The position numbers and the translations under genes were made by a program. Under the pieces are notes generated by a model, which did no database searches, was not told the origin of the DNA, and worked only from the letters and a program-made list of their open reading frames with translations. Positions 1 through 11,369 of a stretch of DNA of 64,000 nt are shown piece after piece (position 1 is the first letter of the stretch; the number at the start of each line of letters is the position of its first letter). This DNA comes from Apirhabdus apintestini (GTDB lineage Bacteria > Pseudomonadota > Gammaproteobacteria > Enterobacterales > Enterobacteriaceae): assembly GCA_033977085.1 (NCBI GenBank), contig CP138906.1, positions 682,001 through 746,000 of the forward strand. The letters run 5' to 3'.

Positions 1-2553
1 GATCGCTTGAGAAAAGGAGAATCGGAAGAGTCACTCCTGCCTGAAGCGTTTGCCGTAGTACGTGAAGCCAGTAAGCGCGTATTTGGCATGCGTCACTTTG
101 ATGTCCAGCTTATTGGCGGCATGGTGCTAAACGATCGCTGTATCGCTGAAATGCGTACCGGGGAAGGTAAAACTCTTACTGCGACACTGCCTGCCTATCT
201 TAACGCGCTTAGCGGTAAGGGGGTGCATGTTGTTACCGTCAATGATTATCTTGCTCAGCGCGATGCGGAAAATAACCGTCCGCTGTTTGAATTCCTGGGG
301 CTGTCGGTTGGCATCAATCTGCCGGGGATGCCTGCACCAGCCAAACGCGAAGCCTATGCGGCTGATATCACCTACGGTACTAATAATGAATACGGGTTTG
401 ATTATCTTCGCGATAATATGGCGTTTAGCCCGGAAGAACGCGTGCAGCGTAAGCTTCACTATGCGCTGGTGGATGAGGTCGACTCTATCCTTATCGACGA
501 AGCTCGTACCCCACTCATCATTTCAGGGCCAGCGGAAGATAGCTCCGAGCTGTACCGCAAAGTTGATAAAATCATTCCACATTTGATTCGCCAGGAAAAA
601 GAAGACTCCGATACTTTTCAGGGAGAGGGCCACTTCTCCGTTGATGAAAAAGCGCGCCAGGTTAACCTGACCGAGCGTGGGTTGGTGCTGGTTGAAGAAT
701 TATTAGTACGTGAAGGCATCATGGAAGAAGGCGAATCGCTTTACTCCCCGGCCAATATTATGCTGATGCATCACGTCACCGCCGCTTTACGCGCCCATGC
801 GCTATTCACCCGAGATGTAGATTACATCGTAAAAGAGGGTGAAGTCATTATTGTTGATGAACATACCGGGCGTACCATGCAAGGGCGCCGCTGGTCTGAT
901 GGGTTGCACCAGGCCGTAGAAGCAAAAGAAGGCGTTGATATTCAGAATGAGAATCAGACGCTGGCTTCTATTACCTTCCAGAACTATTTCCGCCTTTACG
1001 TGAAACTGGCGGGAATGACGGGAACTGCTGACACCGAAGCATTTGAATTTAGTTCTATTTATAAGCTAGATACTATTGTTGTTCCTACCAACAGGCCGAT
1101 GATCCGTAAAGATTTGCCCGATCTGGTTTACATGACAGAGGCAGAAAAAATTGCGGCGATAATTGAAGATATCAAAGAGCGTACGGCAAAAGGGCAGCCG
1201 GTACTGGTTGGTACTATTTCTATTGAAAAGTCAGAGTTGGTTTCTCAGGAGCTGAAAAAAGCGGGTATCCAGCATAATGTTCTGAATGCCAAGTTTCACG
1301 CACATGAAGCAGATATCGTCGCTCAGGCCGGTTATCCTGGGACGGTGACTATTGCCACGAACATGGCCGGGCGCGGTACTGACATCATGCTGGGAGGTAG
1401 CTGGCAGACAGAAGTTGCGCAGCATGAAGCTCCCAGCGAAGAACAAATTGCACAAATTAAAGCGGAATGGCAGAAGCGCCACGATGCAGTGCTGGAAGCC
1501 GGCGGTTTGCATATTATAGGCACCGAGCGCCATGAATCGCGCCGTATTGATAATCAGCTGCGTGGCCGCTCGGGGCGTCAAGGGGACGCAGGGTCTTCTC
1601 GCTTTTATCTATCAATGGAAGATGCGCTGATGCGTATTTTCGCCTCCGATCGCGTTTCAAACATGATGCGCCGGCTGGGAATGAAACCCGGTGAAGCGAT
1701 TGAACATCCCTGGGTAACAAAAGCTATTGCTAATGCACAGCGTAAAGTTGAAAGTCGTAACTTCGATATTCGTAAGCAATTGCTGGAATATGATGATGTT
1801 GCAAACGATCAGCGTCGGGCCATTTATACGCAGCGTAATGAGTTGCTCGATGCTGATGATATCAGTGAAACCATCGCCAGCATTCGTGAAGATGTTTTCA
1901 AGACCACTATCGATGCGCACATTCCGCCTCAGTCTCTTGAGGAAATGTGGGATATCCCGGGGTTGCAGGAACGCCTGAAAAACGATTTTGATCTCGATAT
2001 GCCGATTGCTGAATGGCTCGATAAAGAACCTGAACTGCATGAAGAGACGCTGCGTGAGCGTATTCTGCAGTGGGCAATTGAAGTCTATCAGGAGAAAGAA
2101 GAGATTGTCGGCATTGAAATGATGCGCAATTTTGAAAAAGGCGTAATGCTACAGACGCTGGATTCATTGTGGAAAGAGCACCTGGCGGCAATGGATTACC
2201 TGCGTCAGGGGATTCATTTACGTGGATATGCGCAAAAAGATCCTAAGCAAGAATATAAGCGGGAATCGTTCGCAATGTTTGCGGCAATGCTGGAGTCGTT
2301 GAAATACGAAGTGGTTAGCACACTGAGTAAGGTTCAGGTGCGGATGCCAGAAGAAGTTGAGGCGATGGAGCAGCAGCGTCGTGAAGAGGCGGAACATCTT
2401 GCCAGCATGCAGCAGCTTAGCCACCATGATGACGATGCCGAAGCGGCGGCTTCTTTAGCTGCACAAACGGGGGATCGTAAAGTAGGGCGTAACGATCCCT
2501 GCCCGTGTGGATCTGGTAAGAAATATAAACAGTGCCATGGGCGGTTAAGTTAA
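1..2553 (+). CDS. secA: Preprotein translocase ATPase SecA (5' end outside window)
   Basis: SecA is the ATPase motor that drives unfolded preproteins through SecYEG at the inner membrane. The reading frame is open from base 1, and its first codons align with about residue 52 of the 901-residue E. coli protein, so the gene is cut by the window edge and no start is visible. Walker A (GEGKT) and the DEVDSILIDEARTP Walker B region mark the first nucleotide-binding domain. GTERHESRRIDNQLRGRSGR belongs to the second. The C-terminal CPCGSGKKYKQCH is the zinc-binding tail that contacts SecB. All A5/A6 runs and CCWGG sites in these 2.5 kb are in frame, unlike in many genes further on. mutT is normally immediately downstream; here it is 2.9 kb away. 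Confidence 0.98.
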   Translation, partial: DRLRKGESEESLLPEAFAVVREASKRVFGMRHFDVQLIGGMVLNDRCIAEMRTGEGKTLTATLPAYLNALSGKGVHVVTVNDYLAQRDAENNRPLFEFLGLSVGINLPGMPAPAKREAYAADITYGTNNEYGFDYLRDNMAFSPEERVQRKLHYALVDEVDSILIDEARTPLIISGPAEDSSELYRKVDKIIPHLIRQEKEDSDTFQGEGHFSVDEKARQVNLTERGLVLVEELLVREGIMEEGESLYSPANIMLMHHVTAALRAHALFTRDVDYIVKEGEVIIVDEHTGRTMQGRRWSDGLHQAVEAKEGVDIQNENQTLASITFQNYFRLYVKLAGMTGTADTEAFEFSSIYKLDTIVVPTNRPMIRKDLPDLVYMTEAEKIAAIIEDIKERTAKGQPVLVGTISIEKSELVSQELKKAGIQHNVLNAKFHAHEADIVAQAGYPGTVTIATNMAGRGTDIMLGGSWQTEVAQHEAPSEEQIAQIKAEWQKRHDAVLEAGGLHIIGTERHESRRIDNQLRGRSGRQGDAGSSRFYLSMEDALMRIFASDRVSNMMRRLGMKPGEAIEHPWVTKAIANAQRKVESRNFDIRKQLLEYDDVANDQRRAIYTQRNELLDADDISETIASIREDVFKTTIDAHIPPQSLEEMWDIPGLQERLKNDFDLDMPIAEWLDKEPELHEETLRERILQWAIEVYQEKEEIVGIEMMRNFEKGVMLQTLDSLWKEHLAAMDYLRQGIHLRGYAQKDPKQEYKRESFAMFAAMLESLKYEVVSTLSKVQVRMPEEVEAMEQQRREEAEHLASMQQLSHHDDDAEAAASLAAQTGDRKVGRNDPCPCGSGKKYKQCHGRLS

Positions 2554-2560
2554 ATATAAA

Positions 2561-2624
2561 GCTCAGGCTGGCATCAGCCTGAGCTAAAATAATAAAAAAT
2601 GGAGGATATCTTATCCTCCATTTT
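2561..2624 (+). terminator. Tandem terminator hairpins after secA
   Basis: Two perfect hairpins follow the secA stop. The first pairs GCTCAGGCTG (2561-2570) with CAGCCTGAGC (2575-2584) around a 4-base loop. The second pairs 2596-2607 with 2613-2624 around a 5-base loop; its left arm is A-rich and its right arm ends in TTTT, so it could act in both directions. Their presence suggests secA ends its transcript here instead of continuing into mutT. Confidence 0.75.
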
Positions 2625-2937
2625 CGAAATATGTAATGCTTTATAAATACATTCATCTGGATGCGTTTTATCTCTAATTGTCTATAATTTTATGCCGGAG
2701 ATATTCTGGCAATCTGCAGGTTGCGGTTAGTTAGTGCTGATTGGTTAAGTTCCATTTCCCAATATTTAGCGTTTTCATAACGGATAAATACTAACTCTGA
2801 TTTTATGGTCGCCTATTCAGCGGCGAATTTAGCCGCTGATGCTATCGAATATTATTCCTGATACAGGAAGACTGTTATTCCCGAATAATCCTCCTTGTTA
2901 ATCATTTTAATTCGAAGACTTAAGTTAGTTATTCTTC

Positions 2938-2974
2938 AGAGATTTAGAGATTTAGAGATTTAGAGATTTAGAGA
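2938..2974. repeat. 8-bp tandem repeat, unit AGAGATTT, about 4.6 copies
   Basis: The unit AGAGATTT is repeated head to tail four times plus a partial copy in noncoding DNA upstream of IS copy 1. No dyad symmetry or known binding site is apparent. Copy number could vary by slippage. Confidence 0.8.
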
Positions 2975-3164
2975 AAATCTTCATAGGAACACCGTTTTTC
3001 TATATTTAGGCTAATTGCATAAAGGTAAAATAGCCCTAACTAAAGCAACATCACAATAAAATATAACTATGGTAACGGCATTGATAGTTTTGTAATGCGT
3101 GATAAAGATATGATGCTGATTTATCTATTATTTCGGGATGCTTCTCACCGTGGCGCATTAGAAG

Positions 3165-3201
3165 CCAGCCGCACTGAGTATCCTGGTGCGGTGGTTTTTT
3201 T
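3165..3201 (+). terminator. Rho-independent terminator-like hairpin
   Basis: CCGCAC (3169-3174) pairs with GTGCGG (3186-3191), flanked by CCA/TGG pairing with one bulged G, and is followed by seven T residues (3195-3201). No recognisable gene lies directly upstream, so it may be left over from a lost gene or belong to a small RNA. Confidence 0.55.
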
Positions 3202-3426
3202 AATAATAATCAAATTTTGCCTTATAAAAAATGCGTATTTAAAAATTTACGACTGCTATCTGTCATCGATTTTTTCTTTCTACATTAGCAATCAGTATTC
3301 TCGTATTAACACTATGGGCAGATAGCTATTTAGGTTGGAGCTGTTACCAACGGTGCAAAACTGATCCACCCCAGCGGTTGAAAACTGATCCAGGGTTAAT
3401 CTGCTCCTCTGAATACAGGGGAGCTT

Positions 3427-4445
<1,019 letters not shown>

Positions 4446-4449
<4 letters not shown>

Positions 4450-5228
4450 TGGTCGAACTACAACATCAACGGCTGATGGTGCTTGCTGAACAGCTCCAGC
4501 TGGACAGCCTTATCGGCGCGGCGCCGGCACTGTCGCAACAGGCAGTGGATCAGGAATGGAGCTATATGGACTTCCTGGAGCACCTGCTACATGAGGAGAA
4601 ACTGGCCCGGCATCAGCGTAAACAGGCGATGTACACGCGGATGGCAGCCTTCCCGGCGGTGAAGACGTTCGAGGAATACGACTTCACCTTCGCCACCGGC
4701 GCACCTCAGAAGCAAATCCAGTCGCTGCGTTCCCTGAGCTTCATCGAACGTAACGAAAACATCGTGTTGCTGGGCCCCTCGGGCGTGGGGAAAACACATC
4801 TGGCGATAGCCATGGGCTACGAGGCAGTACGGGCGGGCATCAAGGTTCGCTTCACAACAGCAGCGGACCTGCTGTTACAGCTGTCGACTTCCCAGCGTCA
4901 GGGGCGTTACAAAACGACACTCAATCGCGGTGTCATGGCCCCCAAACTGCTCATCATCGACGAAATAGGCTATCTGCCGTTCAGCCAGGAAGAGGCAAAG
5001 CTGTTCTTCCAGGTCATTGCCAAACGTTACGAAAAGAGCGCGATGATCCTGACCTCTAACCTGCCGTTCGGGCAGTGGGACCAGACGTTCGCGGGTGATG
5101 CAGCCCTGACATCGGCAATGCTGGACCGGATCTTACATCACTCACACGTAGTCCAGATAAAAGGAGAGAGCTATCGACTGAAGCAGAAACGAAAGGCCGG
5201 GGTTATAGCGGAAGCTAATCCTGAGTAA
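4446..5228 (+). CDS. istB: IS21-family helper ATPase IstB, copy 1
   Basis: Full-length 260-residue AAA+ ATPase related to DnaC, which selects target DNA and activates IstA. Walker A is GPSGVGKTH (about residues 108-116) and Walker B is LLIIDEIGYLPFS (about 172-184). The start ATGATG overlaps the istA stop by four bases. Intact, and almost base-identical to the other copies. Confidence 0.95.
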
Positions 5229-5417
5229 GCAAGGTGGATCAATATTAGACCGTTGGTGGTGACGGTAAGTGGATCACTTTTTACCCGTTGTTGACACTAT
5301 TTAGGTTGGAGCTGTCGCCTTGCTAAATTTCAGGGCGAAGTCGGCTCTGGCTATGGTGGCATGATATCTGTATTGTAAGGGTAATAATTTACTGGCCGGA
5401 TATAGTCGGGAAACAGT

Positions 5418-5809
5418 ATGAAGAGCTTACAAATTGCAGTAGGTATTATCTGCAACGATCGCGATGAGATTTTTATTACCGAACGTCCCTCTGGCACGCA
5501 TATGGGCAACAAATGGGAGTTTCCTGGAGGAAAAATCGAAGCGAATGAAACGCCTGAACAGGCGCTAATCCGTGAATTACAGGAAGAAGTTGGCATAACG
5601 GCTACAGAATACACCCATTACGCGACACAGGAACATACTTTCCCGGACAGGCAGGTAACACTTTGGTTTTATCGGGTCGAAAAATGGCAGGGATCGCCCT
5701 GGGGCAAAGAGGGTCAGCAAGGGCAGTGGGTGGCAAGGACTGCCTTAGATTCCGCTACGTTTCCCCGGCTAACCTTCATATTATTGAGCGCTTATTATGT
5801 GAAAAATAA
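5418..5809 (+). pseudogene. mutT: 8-oxo-dGTP diphosphatase MutT, one frameshift
   Basis: MutT hydrolyses 8-oxo-dGTP to prevent A:T to C:G transversions. The Nudix box is complete (GGKIEANETPEQALIRELQE followed by EVG, about residues 38-60). After TFP the frame is lost at a run of four C (5763-5766). With five C the protein ends PPANLHIIERLLCEK and stops at 5807-5809, giving about 130 residues, the family's normal size. As read, the frame instead continues to 144 residues with an unrelated tail. The catalytic core is upstream of the lesion, so partial function is possible even if the frameshift is real. Separated from secA by IS copy 1. Confidence 0.9.
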
Positions 5810-5861
5810 CTGTAGCAGCAATGTCAGTGCCAAATGCATTCCAGGCACTTAGTGTCACTCG

Positions 5862-6059
5862 TTAGGTGTTCCCTTCTTCGCTCCAGTTATCGCTATCCGA
5901 TAATGTCCCCTGGCTGGAAATCCGTTTTTCCTCGGCGGCCCATTCCCCTAAATCAATAAGCTGGCAGCGTTTACTGCAAAAAGGACGGCAGGGGCTATTT
6001 TCTCCCCAGATAACGGGCTTTCCACAGGTTGGGCAGGTTACTACGGTGTGTTCTGACAT
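5862..6059 (-). CDS. yacG: DNA gyrase inhibitor YacG
   Basis: Intact 65-residue zinc protein matching E. coli YacG in length and sequence. The four zinc-binding cysteines are in CPTCGK (near residue 9) and FCSKRC (near 28). YacG binds GyrB and blocks DNA binding by gyrase. It lies downstream of zapD and coaE in the usual coaE-zapD-yacG transcript, converging with mutT. Confidence 0.95.
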   Translation of the reverse strand: MSEHTVVTCPTCGKPVIWGENSPCRPFCSKRCQLIDLGEWAAEEKRISSQGTLSDSDNWSEEGNT

Positions 6060-6071
6060 AGTATTTCTCTA

Positions 6072-6814
6072 TCAACAGCAGGCTAAGTCGAAATCAAAGC
6101 GGGCAGGAACACTGCCGTGCTCGCTATCGAGCGGTAAGAAGCGAATCGCAAAGCGACTTTTATGGCCAGAAACCTGAGGATAAAGCAGGCTCTCCTTCTC
6201 TAGCCGCAGGCGCAGTAAATCAGCGCCTTCCGCATTGTCCTGATAGAAACCGTTCAGGCTCGTTTGTTTACGCAGCGGTGCCGCATTACGGATCAGGTCC
6301 AGTAATAGAAAAAGCGGTTTTTTATCGAACTCAGCGACGCCAGCCATAAATCTACCTGAGCATCGCGCGTAGGTTGACTTTGAGCAAGCCAGATATGCAG
6401 CGTAGGTAAATCGAAACTACAACAACCGCCGGGAATGCTCAGCCTTTGACGTACCAGGCCAATGATTCGGTCTTCTCGCAGCACTTGCCCGGGGCGTGGC
6501 GCAGACATTAGCATTGTGCTGTTTTCTTTTAATTGATGACGCAATTGGGTAATACGCTCCGGGTCGACGCCGGGCACTTGCGCCCATTCCTGCAATTTAC
6601 GCTGCTGCCGCTCTAACTCTTTTAGAATTTCGGTACGTATTTCACCTCGCTCGAATACATCGAGTAAGTCTCCGATATTGCGGAAAAAATGTAACGCGCT
6701 GGCGTGACTGTCGAGCGGTAATTGAGCTTCCAGTTGCTGCAATAGAAATTCCATACGTAACCAGGTACGCATTTTTTCATTCAATGGATGCTCAAAAATG
6801 ATTTGGCAATGCAT
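6072..6814 (-). pseudogene. zapD: Cell division protein ZapD, one frameshift
   Basis: ZapD (YacF) cross-links FtsZ filaments at the division ring. The N-terminal 173 residues and the C-terminal part (from LFLLLDLIRNA to FDFDLACC) lie in two frames joined at a poly-A run on the coding strand (T-run 6318-6323). Seven A instead of six restores SSIKKPLFLLLDL and a 247-residue protein, exactly the E. coli length, with no internal stop. It starts one base from the coaE stop, so the pair is translationally coupled. Confidence 0.9.
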
Positions 6815-7434
6815 TACTCTTTTTCCTGTGCTACAGCCTTTGCAGCTAGCGCCAGATAGCGCTGATGCAGGCGGACGACTTCAGTGGGGATAGCCTGAGG
6901 ATCGCCGTCATTATTAATAATATCATCTGCGGCCGCCAGACGCTCAGCGCGAGAGACCTGTGCGGCTATAATTTTTTCGACCTGCTCGCGACTGACACCG
7001 TCGCGTTGGATAGTTCGGAGCCTTTGCGTTTCCGGCGATACATCAACCACTAAAATACGGTTTACCAGATTTTGAAGGTTGTTCTCAAGTAATAAAGGCA
7101 CAACCCATAACACATAAGGTGATGTCGCTACGGATATATAGTGCCGCGTACGGCATTGAATTAATGGATGGAGTAAAGCATTTAGCCACGTCTTTTCTTG
7201 TGGCATCGTAAAAATAACTTCACGTAATTTGCGCCGATTAAGCGTGCCGTCAGTATGTAAAATCTCAGAGCCAAAATGTTCGCTAATTGCTACCAGCGCT
7301 GGCTGCCCAGGTTCTACCACCTCGCGAGCTATAACGTCAGCGTCGATAATGGCTATACCTTCTCGGGAAAAAGCCGCCGCAACGGTACTTTTACCACTTC
7401 CAATCCCGCCGGTTAGTGCGACTGTATACACCAT
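6814..7434 (-). CDS. coaE: Dephospho-CoA kinase CoaE
   Basis: Intact 206-residue enzyme, the same length as E. coli CoaE. It phosphorylates the 3'-hydroxyl of dephospho-CoA in the last step of coenzyme A synthesis and is essential. The P-loop GGIGSGKST is at residues 9-17, and the DADVIAREVVEPG substrate-binding segment follows. It is the first gene of coaE-zapD-yacG. Confidence 0.97.
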   Translation of the reverse strand: MVYTVALTGGIGSGKSTVAAAFSREGIAIIDADVIAREVVEPGQPALVAISEHFGSEILHTDGTLNRRKLREVIFTMPQEKTWLNALLHPLIQCRTRHYISVATSPYVLWVVPLLLENNLQNLVNRILVVDVSPETQRLRTIQRDGVSREQVEKIIAAQVSRAERLAAADDIINNDGDPQAIPTEVVRLHQRYLALAAKAVAQEKE

Positions 7435-7701
7435 AACGCATAGCCCTGAAGGTTTATTTAGAGTAAACAGCGCGCTTTCTTCCGATTAATCAGCATGCTG
7501 CGCGAGTGTTGGCAGATGCATGGGGCGCTGTAATAATCACTCTCTCTTTTAAAAGGTAAATTAGCGGGATTGTAGCGTAAAAAAGAACTTTTCGCAGTCT
7601 TGCGGCGCATATATTAGTGCGTATGATAGCGTTACTGGAATGGGTTGTTGTTCCGCCAATGAATGTTTACGCGACTACCGCCATTGACCAGGAATCCGCA
7701 T

Positions 7702-8744
7702 ATGCGTATTGAAGAAGATCTGAAATTAGGCTTTAAAGATGTACTTATCCGCCCGAAGCGTTCTACGCTAAAAAGCCGCTCAGAAGTAGAGCTTGAGCGC
7801 GAATTCACCTTTAAACACTCAAAAGCCACATGGTCTGGCGTTCCTATTATCGCTGCTAATATGGACACTGTTGGGACCTTTTCTATGGCGCAGGCTTTAG
7901 CGCAATTCCAGATTCTGACCGCAGTGCACAAGCATTATGATGTGAATGCCTGGCAGGCGTTTATCAGCCAGGTACCAGATTCTGTGTTAAACCATGTTAT
8001 GGTTTCAACGGGTACTTCAGACGCAGATTTTGAGAAAACTAACGCTATTTTGGCGCTTTCTCCGCGCCTGAAGTTTATTTGTATCGATGTCGCAAACGGT
8101 TACTCTGAACACTTTGTTCGCTTTGTGAGTAAAGCGCGTGATGCATGGCCGGACAAAACTATCTGCGCCGGTAATGTCGTTACAGGCGAAATGTGCGAGG
8201 AACTCATTCTCTCTGGCGCAGATATCGTTAAAGTTGGTATCGGGCCAGGATCGGTTTGTACCACGCGCGTTAAAACAGGGGTTGGTTATCCGCAGCTCTC
8301 GGCGGTTATTGAGTGCGCTGATGCGGCTCATGGACTGGGTGGACAAATTGTTAGCGATGGTGGTTGCACAACGCCTGGCGACGTTGCGAAAGCTTTTGGC
8401 GGTGGAGCCGATTTCGTCATGCTGGGTGGTATGCTTGCAGGCCACGAAGAAAGTGGCGGAAAGGTTATCGAAGAAAACGGTGAAAAATTCATGCTGTTTT
8501 ATGGTATGGCTCTGAATCTGCGATGAACCGGCACGTCGGCGGGGTCGCTGAATATCGCGCGGCTGAGGGAAAGACGGTAAAACTCCCGCTACGCGGACCG
8601 GTAGAATATACGGCGCGTGATATCATGGGCGGCCTGCGCTCTGCTTGCACCTATGTGGGAGCCGAGCGTTTAAAAGAGTTAACCAAAAGAACCACGTTTA
8701 TTCGAGTGCAGGAGCAGGAAAACCGCGTATTTAATACGCTATAA
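7702..8744 (+). pseudogene. guaC: GMP reductase GuaC, one frameshift
   Basis: GuaC reduces GMP to IMP with NADPH in purine salvage. The catalytic loop GIGPGSVCTT, holding the thioimidate cysteine, and the GGGADFVMLGG phosphate-binding segment are present. At 8508-8509 two G are read where three would keep the frame. Restoring it gives GMGSESAMNRHVGG and a 347-residue protein, the E. coli length. I place the start at ATG 7702 (MRIEEDLKLGF), which matches the family; an earlier in-frame start at 7663 would add unrelated residues. The lesion removes the C-terminal fifth. Confidence 0.92.
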
Positions 8745-8754
8745 CCTTTCCTGA

Positions 8755-8782
8755 CGATGCGTAGCCAAGCGGTTACGCATCG
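8755..8782. terminator. Hairpin between convergent guaC and hofC
   Basis: CGATGCGTAGCC (8755-8766) pairs over 12 bases, with one G-U, with GGTTACGCATCG (8771-8782) around the loop AAGC. It sits exactly between the guaC stop and the hofC stop and probably works as a shared bidirectional terminator, although neither side has a strong T-run. Confidence 0.6.
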
Positions 8783-9998
8783 CTAACCCATACTTATAGC
8801 CTCCCCAAGCCTGAACACCGGCAGATAAAGAGCTATCGTTAATGTGCCCACTATCCCTCCCATTAGCGACATCATTGCAGGCTCTAGCGCTGCCGCCAGC
8901 GTATCCGCGCGATCCTGCGTTTGCTCTGTATGCCACTGCCCTAACCGCGCTAGCATGTTATCCAGCGTACCGCTCTCCTCTCCGGTACGTATCAGTTGCA
9001 CGCAGAGTGGGCTAAAAGCGGTTTCCTGGGCGATAGCCTGAGATAATGGATCTCCGGATAAAAGTTTTTTGTACTCGCGTCAACGCCGCACGCCACCATG
9101 GATGCGTCATTGCCAGCCCAGCGGTTTCAAGCCCCTGCAGCAAAGATATTCCTGCCTGCTGTGTCAGCGCCAGGGTGGTATGAATTTGACTTAATTTTTG
9201 TCCACGCAGCAGGGCGCCTGTAAATGGCAAGGATAGCAGCCAGCGCTGTTCACGCATTTGCCAGGCCATTTGCTTACGCAGATGAGTGAAGAATGGAAAG
9301 CATAGAGCAATCGCCGCAACGACAGGAACACTATATTGTATGAGGGCATGCGATAGCGCAATGAAGGCCCGCGTCAATGAGGGGAGTGGCGTATTAAAGC
9401 TTTGATAAATAGATGCAAATTCCGGTAAAACAAAGCCCAGCATAGCTGCGCTGACTAATAGCGTGACTCCCAGAGTAAACAAAGGGTATCGCAAAGCTTT
9501 ACGGATTTTTATCTGTAATTGATATTGCCGTTCCTGTTGTTCGGCGAGCCGATGGCAGCATAATTCTAATTTCCCTGTTAATTCACCGGTACGTAAAAGC
9601 GCGATAAAGAGTGGAGGAAATAGCGTTGGCCAGAGAGCCAGAGTATCTGAGAATGCTTTCCCGGTGCTGATATGCCCGGCAATTTGATTGAGCAGAGCGC
9701 GCCATCCCGGCAGTGGGTGCTGCTGGGCGATAAGTCGGCATCCGTCGTCCAGAGCGATCCCTGCCTGAAGTAACGTGGATAATTGGCGCAGTACCTCTAT
9801 CTTTTGCCGCAAATGCCAGCATTTACGCCCGGGAGAGATATCACGCTTTATGCGAATGGGAATGAAACTCTGGCTAATTAGACTTGCGCGCGCTTCAGCG
9901 CGGCTACACGCCAGAATAACATCCTGTTGCAAAGCGCCAGAGCTGTCCAGCATTAGCCCGCGCCACACCTGAAGGTTAGCTTTCTGAAGCGCAAACAT
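8783..9998 (-). pseudogene. hofC: Type IV pilus inner-membrane platform protein HofC, one frameshift
   Basis: HofC is the PilC/GspF-family polytopic platform protein on which the pilus assembly ATPase acts. The frame runs for about 310 residues of real homology, then shifts at a T-run (9065-9070, poly-A on the coding strand). Removing one base restores about 404 residues (E. coli 400), ending in the conserved GGIVGTLTIALYLPVFRLGE membrane segment. This looks like a one-base insertion rather than the more common deletion. The start ATG overlaps the end of hofB by 23 bases. Confidence 0.85.
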
Positions 9999-11364
9999 GT
10001 GGTACCCCTAATACGCGCCAGACCTCTTCCAGCGTGGTTAAACCTTCTCTGACGGCCTGCAGTCCGCATTCTATAAGTATATGTGTCCCATGGCGGCGGG
10101 CAATATCCTCAATAACGCTGGCCGTTTGGTTAGCGAGTATTGCTTCTTTAAGCGCTTCGTTGACCACCAGAATTTCAAACAAAGCGAGTCGGTCATAATA
10201 TCCGGAGTAGCACCGTTCGCAGCCTTTGGCGCTCCAGTGTGGGAGCGGTTCGGAAGACAGCGAAGCTGGTAAATTTGCAGGAGGTTGCTCTTCCCGACAG
10301 TGGGGACACAGGCGGCGTACTAGCCGTTGAGCAATAATTAATCTGAGCGCAGATGTTAGCTGCCAGCGGGCAATCCCCATTTGTTCAAGCCGTGTTAGTG
10401 CCTCTGCGGCGGAATTGGTATGCACAGTTGAAAGAACCAGATGTCCTGTCTGTGCCGCTTTGACGGCAATTTCAGCCGTTTCTCCGTCGCGGATTTCTCC
10501 TACCATTATGATATCGGGATCCTGGCGCAGCAGTGCGCGTAGCACGGTTTGAAATGTAATCCCGGCTCGTGGATGAATCTGTGTTTGCGTTAGCCCTGGC
10601 AGAGGAAGCTCAATAGGATCTTCAACGCAGGAGATGTTCACGCTGGGTTTATTTAAAGTATGCAGCGCGCTGTAGAGCGTTAACGTTTTACCGCTACCGG
10701 TGGGGCCAGTGACTAATATCAACCCTTGCGCTGAAGCCAGCGCTTGCTCAAATTTTTTGAGAGCGCCATCAGGCATGCCTAGCGCTTCAAGGGTTAACGG
10801 ACGGTTTTGTTGACGAAGCAGGCGTAATACGATTTTTTCACCATTGAGGCATGGCAGCGTCGAAATGCGTAGAGACAATTTCTCGCCATTGATGTGGTGA
10901 TTAAATTGCCCGTCTTGCGGAATTCGGCGCTCGGCAATATCCAGGCTGCCAAGTATTTTAAAGCGAGCAACGACGCTTGCTGCCTGAGCGGTCGGAAATT
11001 CGGTCAGCGGGTGCAATACGCCGTCAATACGAAGCCGAATTCGGCAAGCATCGGCATCCGGCTCAACGTGTAGGTCTGATGCGCGGCGCGCGGCTGCCTG
11101 ATTGAGCGCATAATTTACCAGTTGTACAGCAGACCCATTTAGCGCCGTGTTATCCGCAGTAAATTGCTCGCCTAGACGAAACTTTTCCAGGCGCTCTATA
11201 TCCCAGCTTTCGATAACGATTCGTCTATTGCTGGCAAACTCCAGCGCCTCGATAAAATCTTGTGATGGCGTACCGTTAATCGCGATGCAAATTTGCTCAC
11301 TGTTTACGGCGAGAATTATTGCCTGATAGCGGTGGCAAAGTGCGGCTAATTTTTCGTGATTCAT
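9976..11364 (-). CDS. hofB: Type IV pilus assembly ATPase HofB
   Basis: Intact 462-residue PilB/GspE-family ATPase that powers pilin polymerisation from the cytoplasm. Walker A is GPTGSGKT (about 220-227), and the Asp box and Walker B region are PDIIMVGEIRDGETAEIAVK. The His box is VLSTVHTNSAAEALTRL, and a zinc knuckle CPHC...CERC follows. The start lies five bases after the ppdD stop. E. coli HofB is 461 residues. Confidence 0.95.
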   Translation of the reverse strand: MNHEKLAALCHRYQAIILAVNSEQICIAINGTPSQDFIEALEFASNRRIVIESWDIERLEKFRLGEQFTADNTALNGSAVQLVNYALNQAAARRASDLHVEPDADACRIRLRIDGVLHPLTEFPTAQAASVVARFKILGSLDIAERRIPQDGQFNHHINGEKLSLRISTLPCLNGEKIVLRLLRQQNRPLTLEALGMPDGALKKFEQALASAQGLILVTGPTGSGKTLTLYSALHTLNKPSVNISCVEDPIELPLPGLTQTQIHPRAGITFQTVLRALLRQDPDIIMVGEIRDGETAEIAVKAAQTGHLVLSTVHTNSAAEALTRLEQMGIARWQLTSALRLIIAQRLVRRLCPHCREEQPPANLPASLSSEPLPHWSAKGCERCYSGYYDRLALFEILVVNEALKEAILANQTASVIEDIARRHGTHILIECGLQAVREGLTTLEEVWRVLGVPHVCASES

Positions 11365-11369
11365 CGCGG

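Larger units (their letters stand above)
2625..3341. other. AT-rich spacer between secA and IS copy 1, no recognised gene
   Basis: About 0.7 kb with no open frame I can support. It contains a short palindrome (TCAGCGGC 2817-2824 with GCCGCTGA 2832-2839), an 8-bp tandem repeat (2938-2974) and a terminator-like hairpin at 3165-3201. In E. coli the secA-mutT gap is only tens of bases, so this stretch together with the IS is an insertion relative to the usual order. A 76-codon frame at 3095-3325 runs through the terminator and resembles nothing known to me. Confidence 0.5.

Noticed and set aside
3095..3325. 76-codon open frame upstream of IS copy 1
   Set aside because: It runs through a terminator hairpin and its T-run, is AT-rich, has no clear ribosome site and resembles no family I know.
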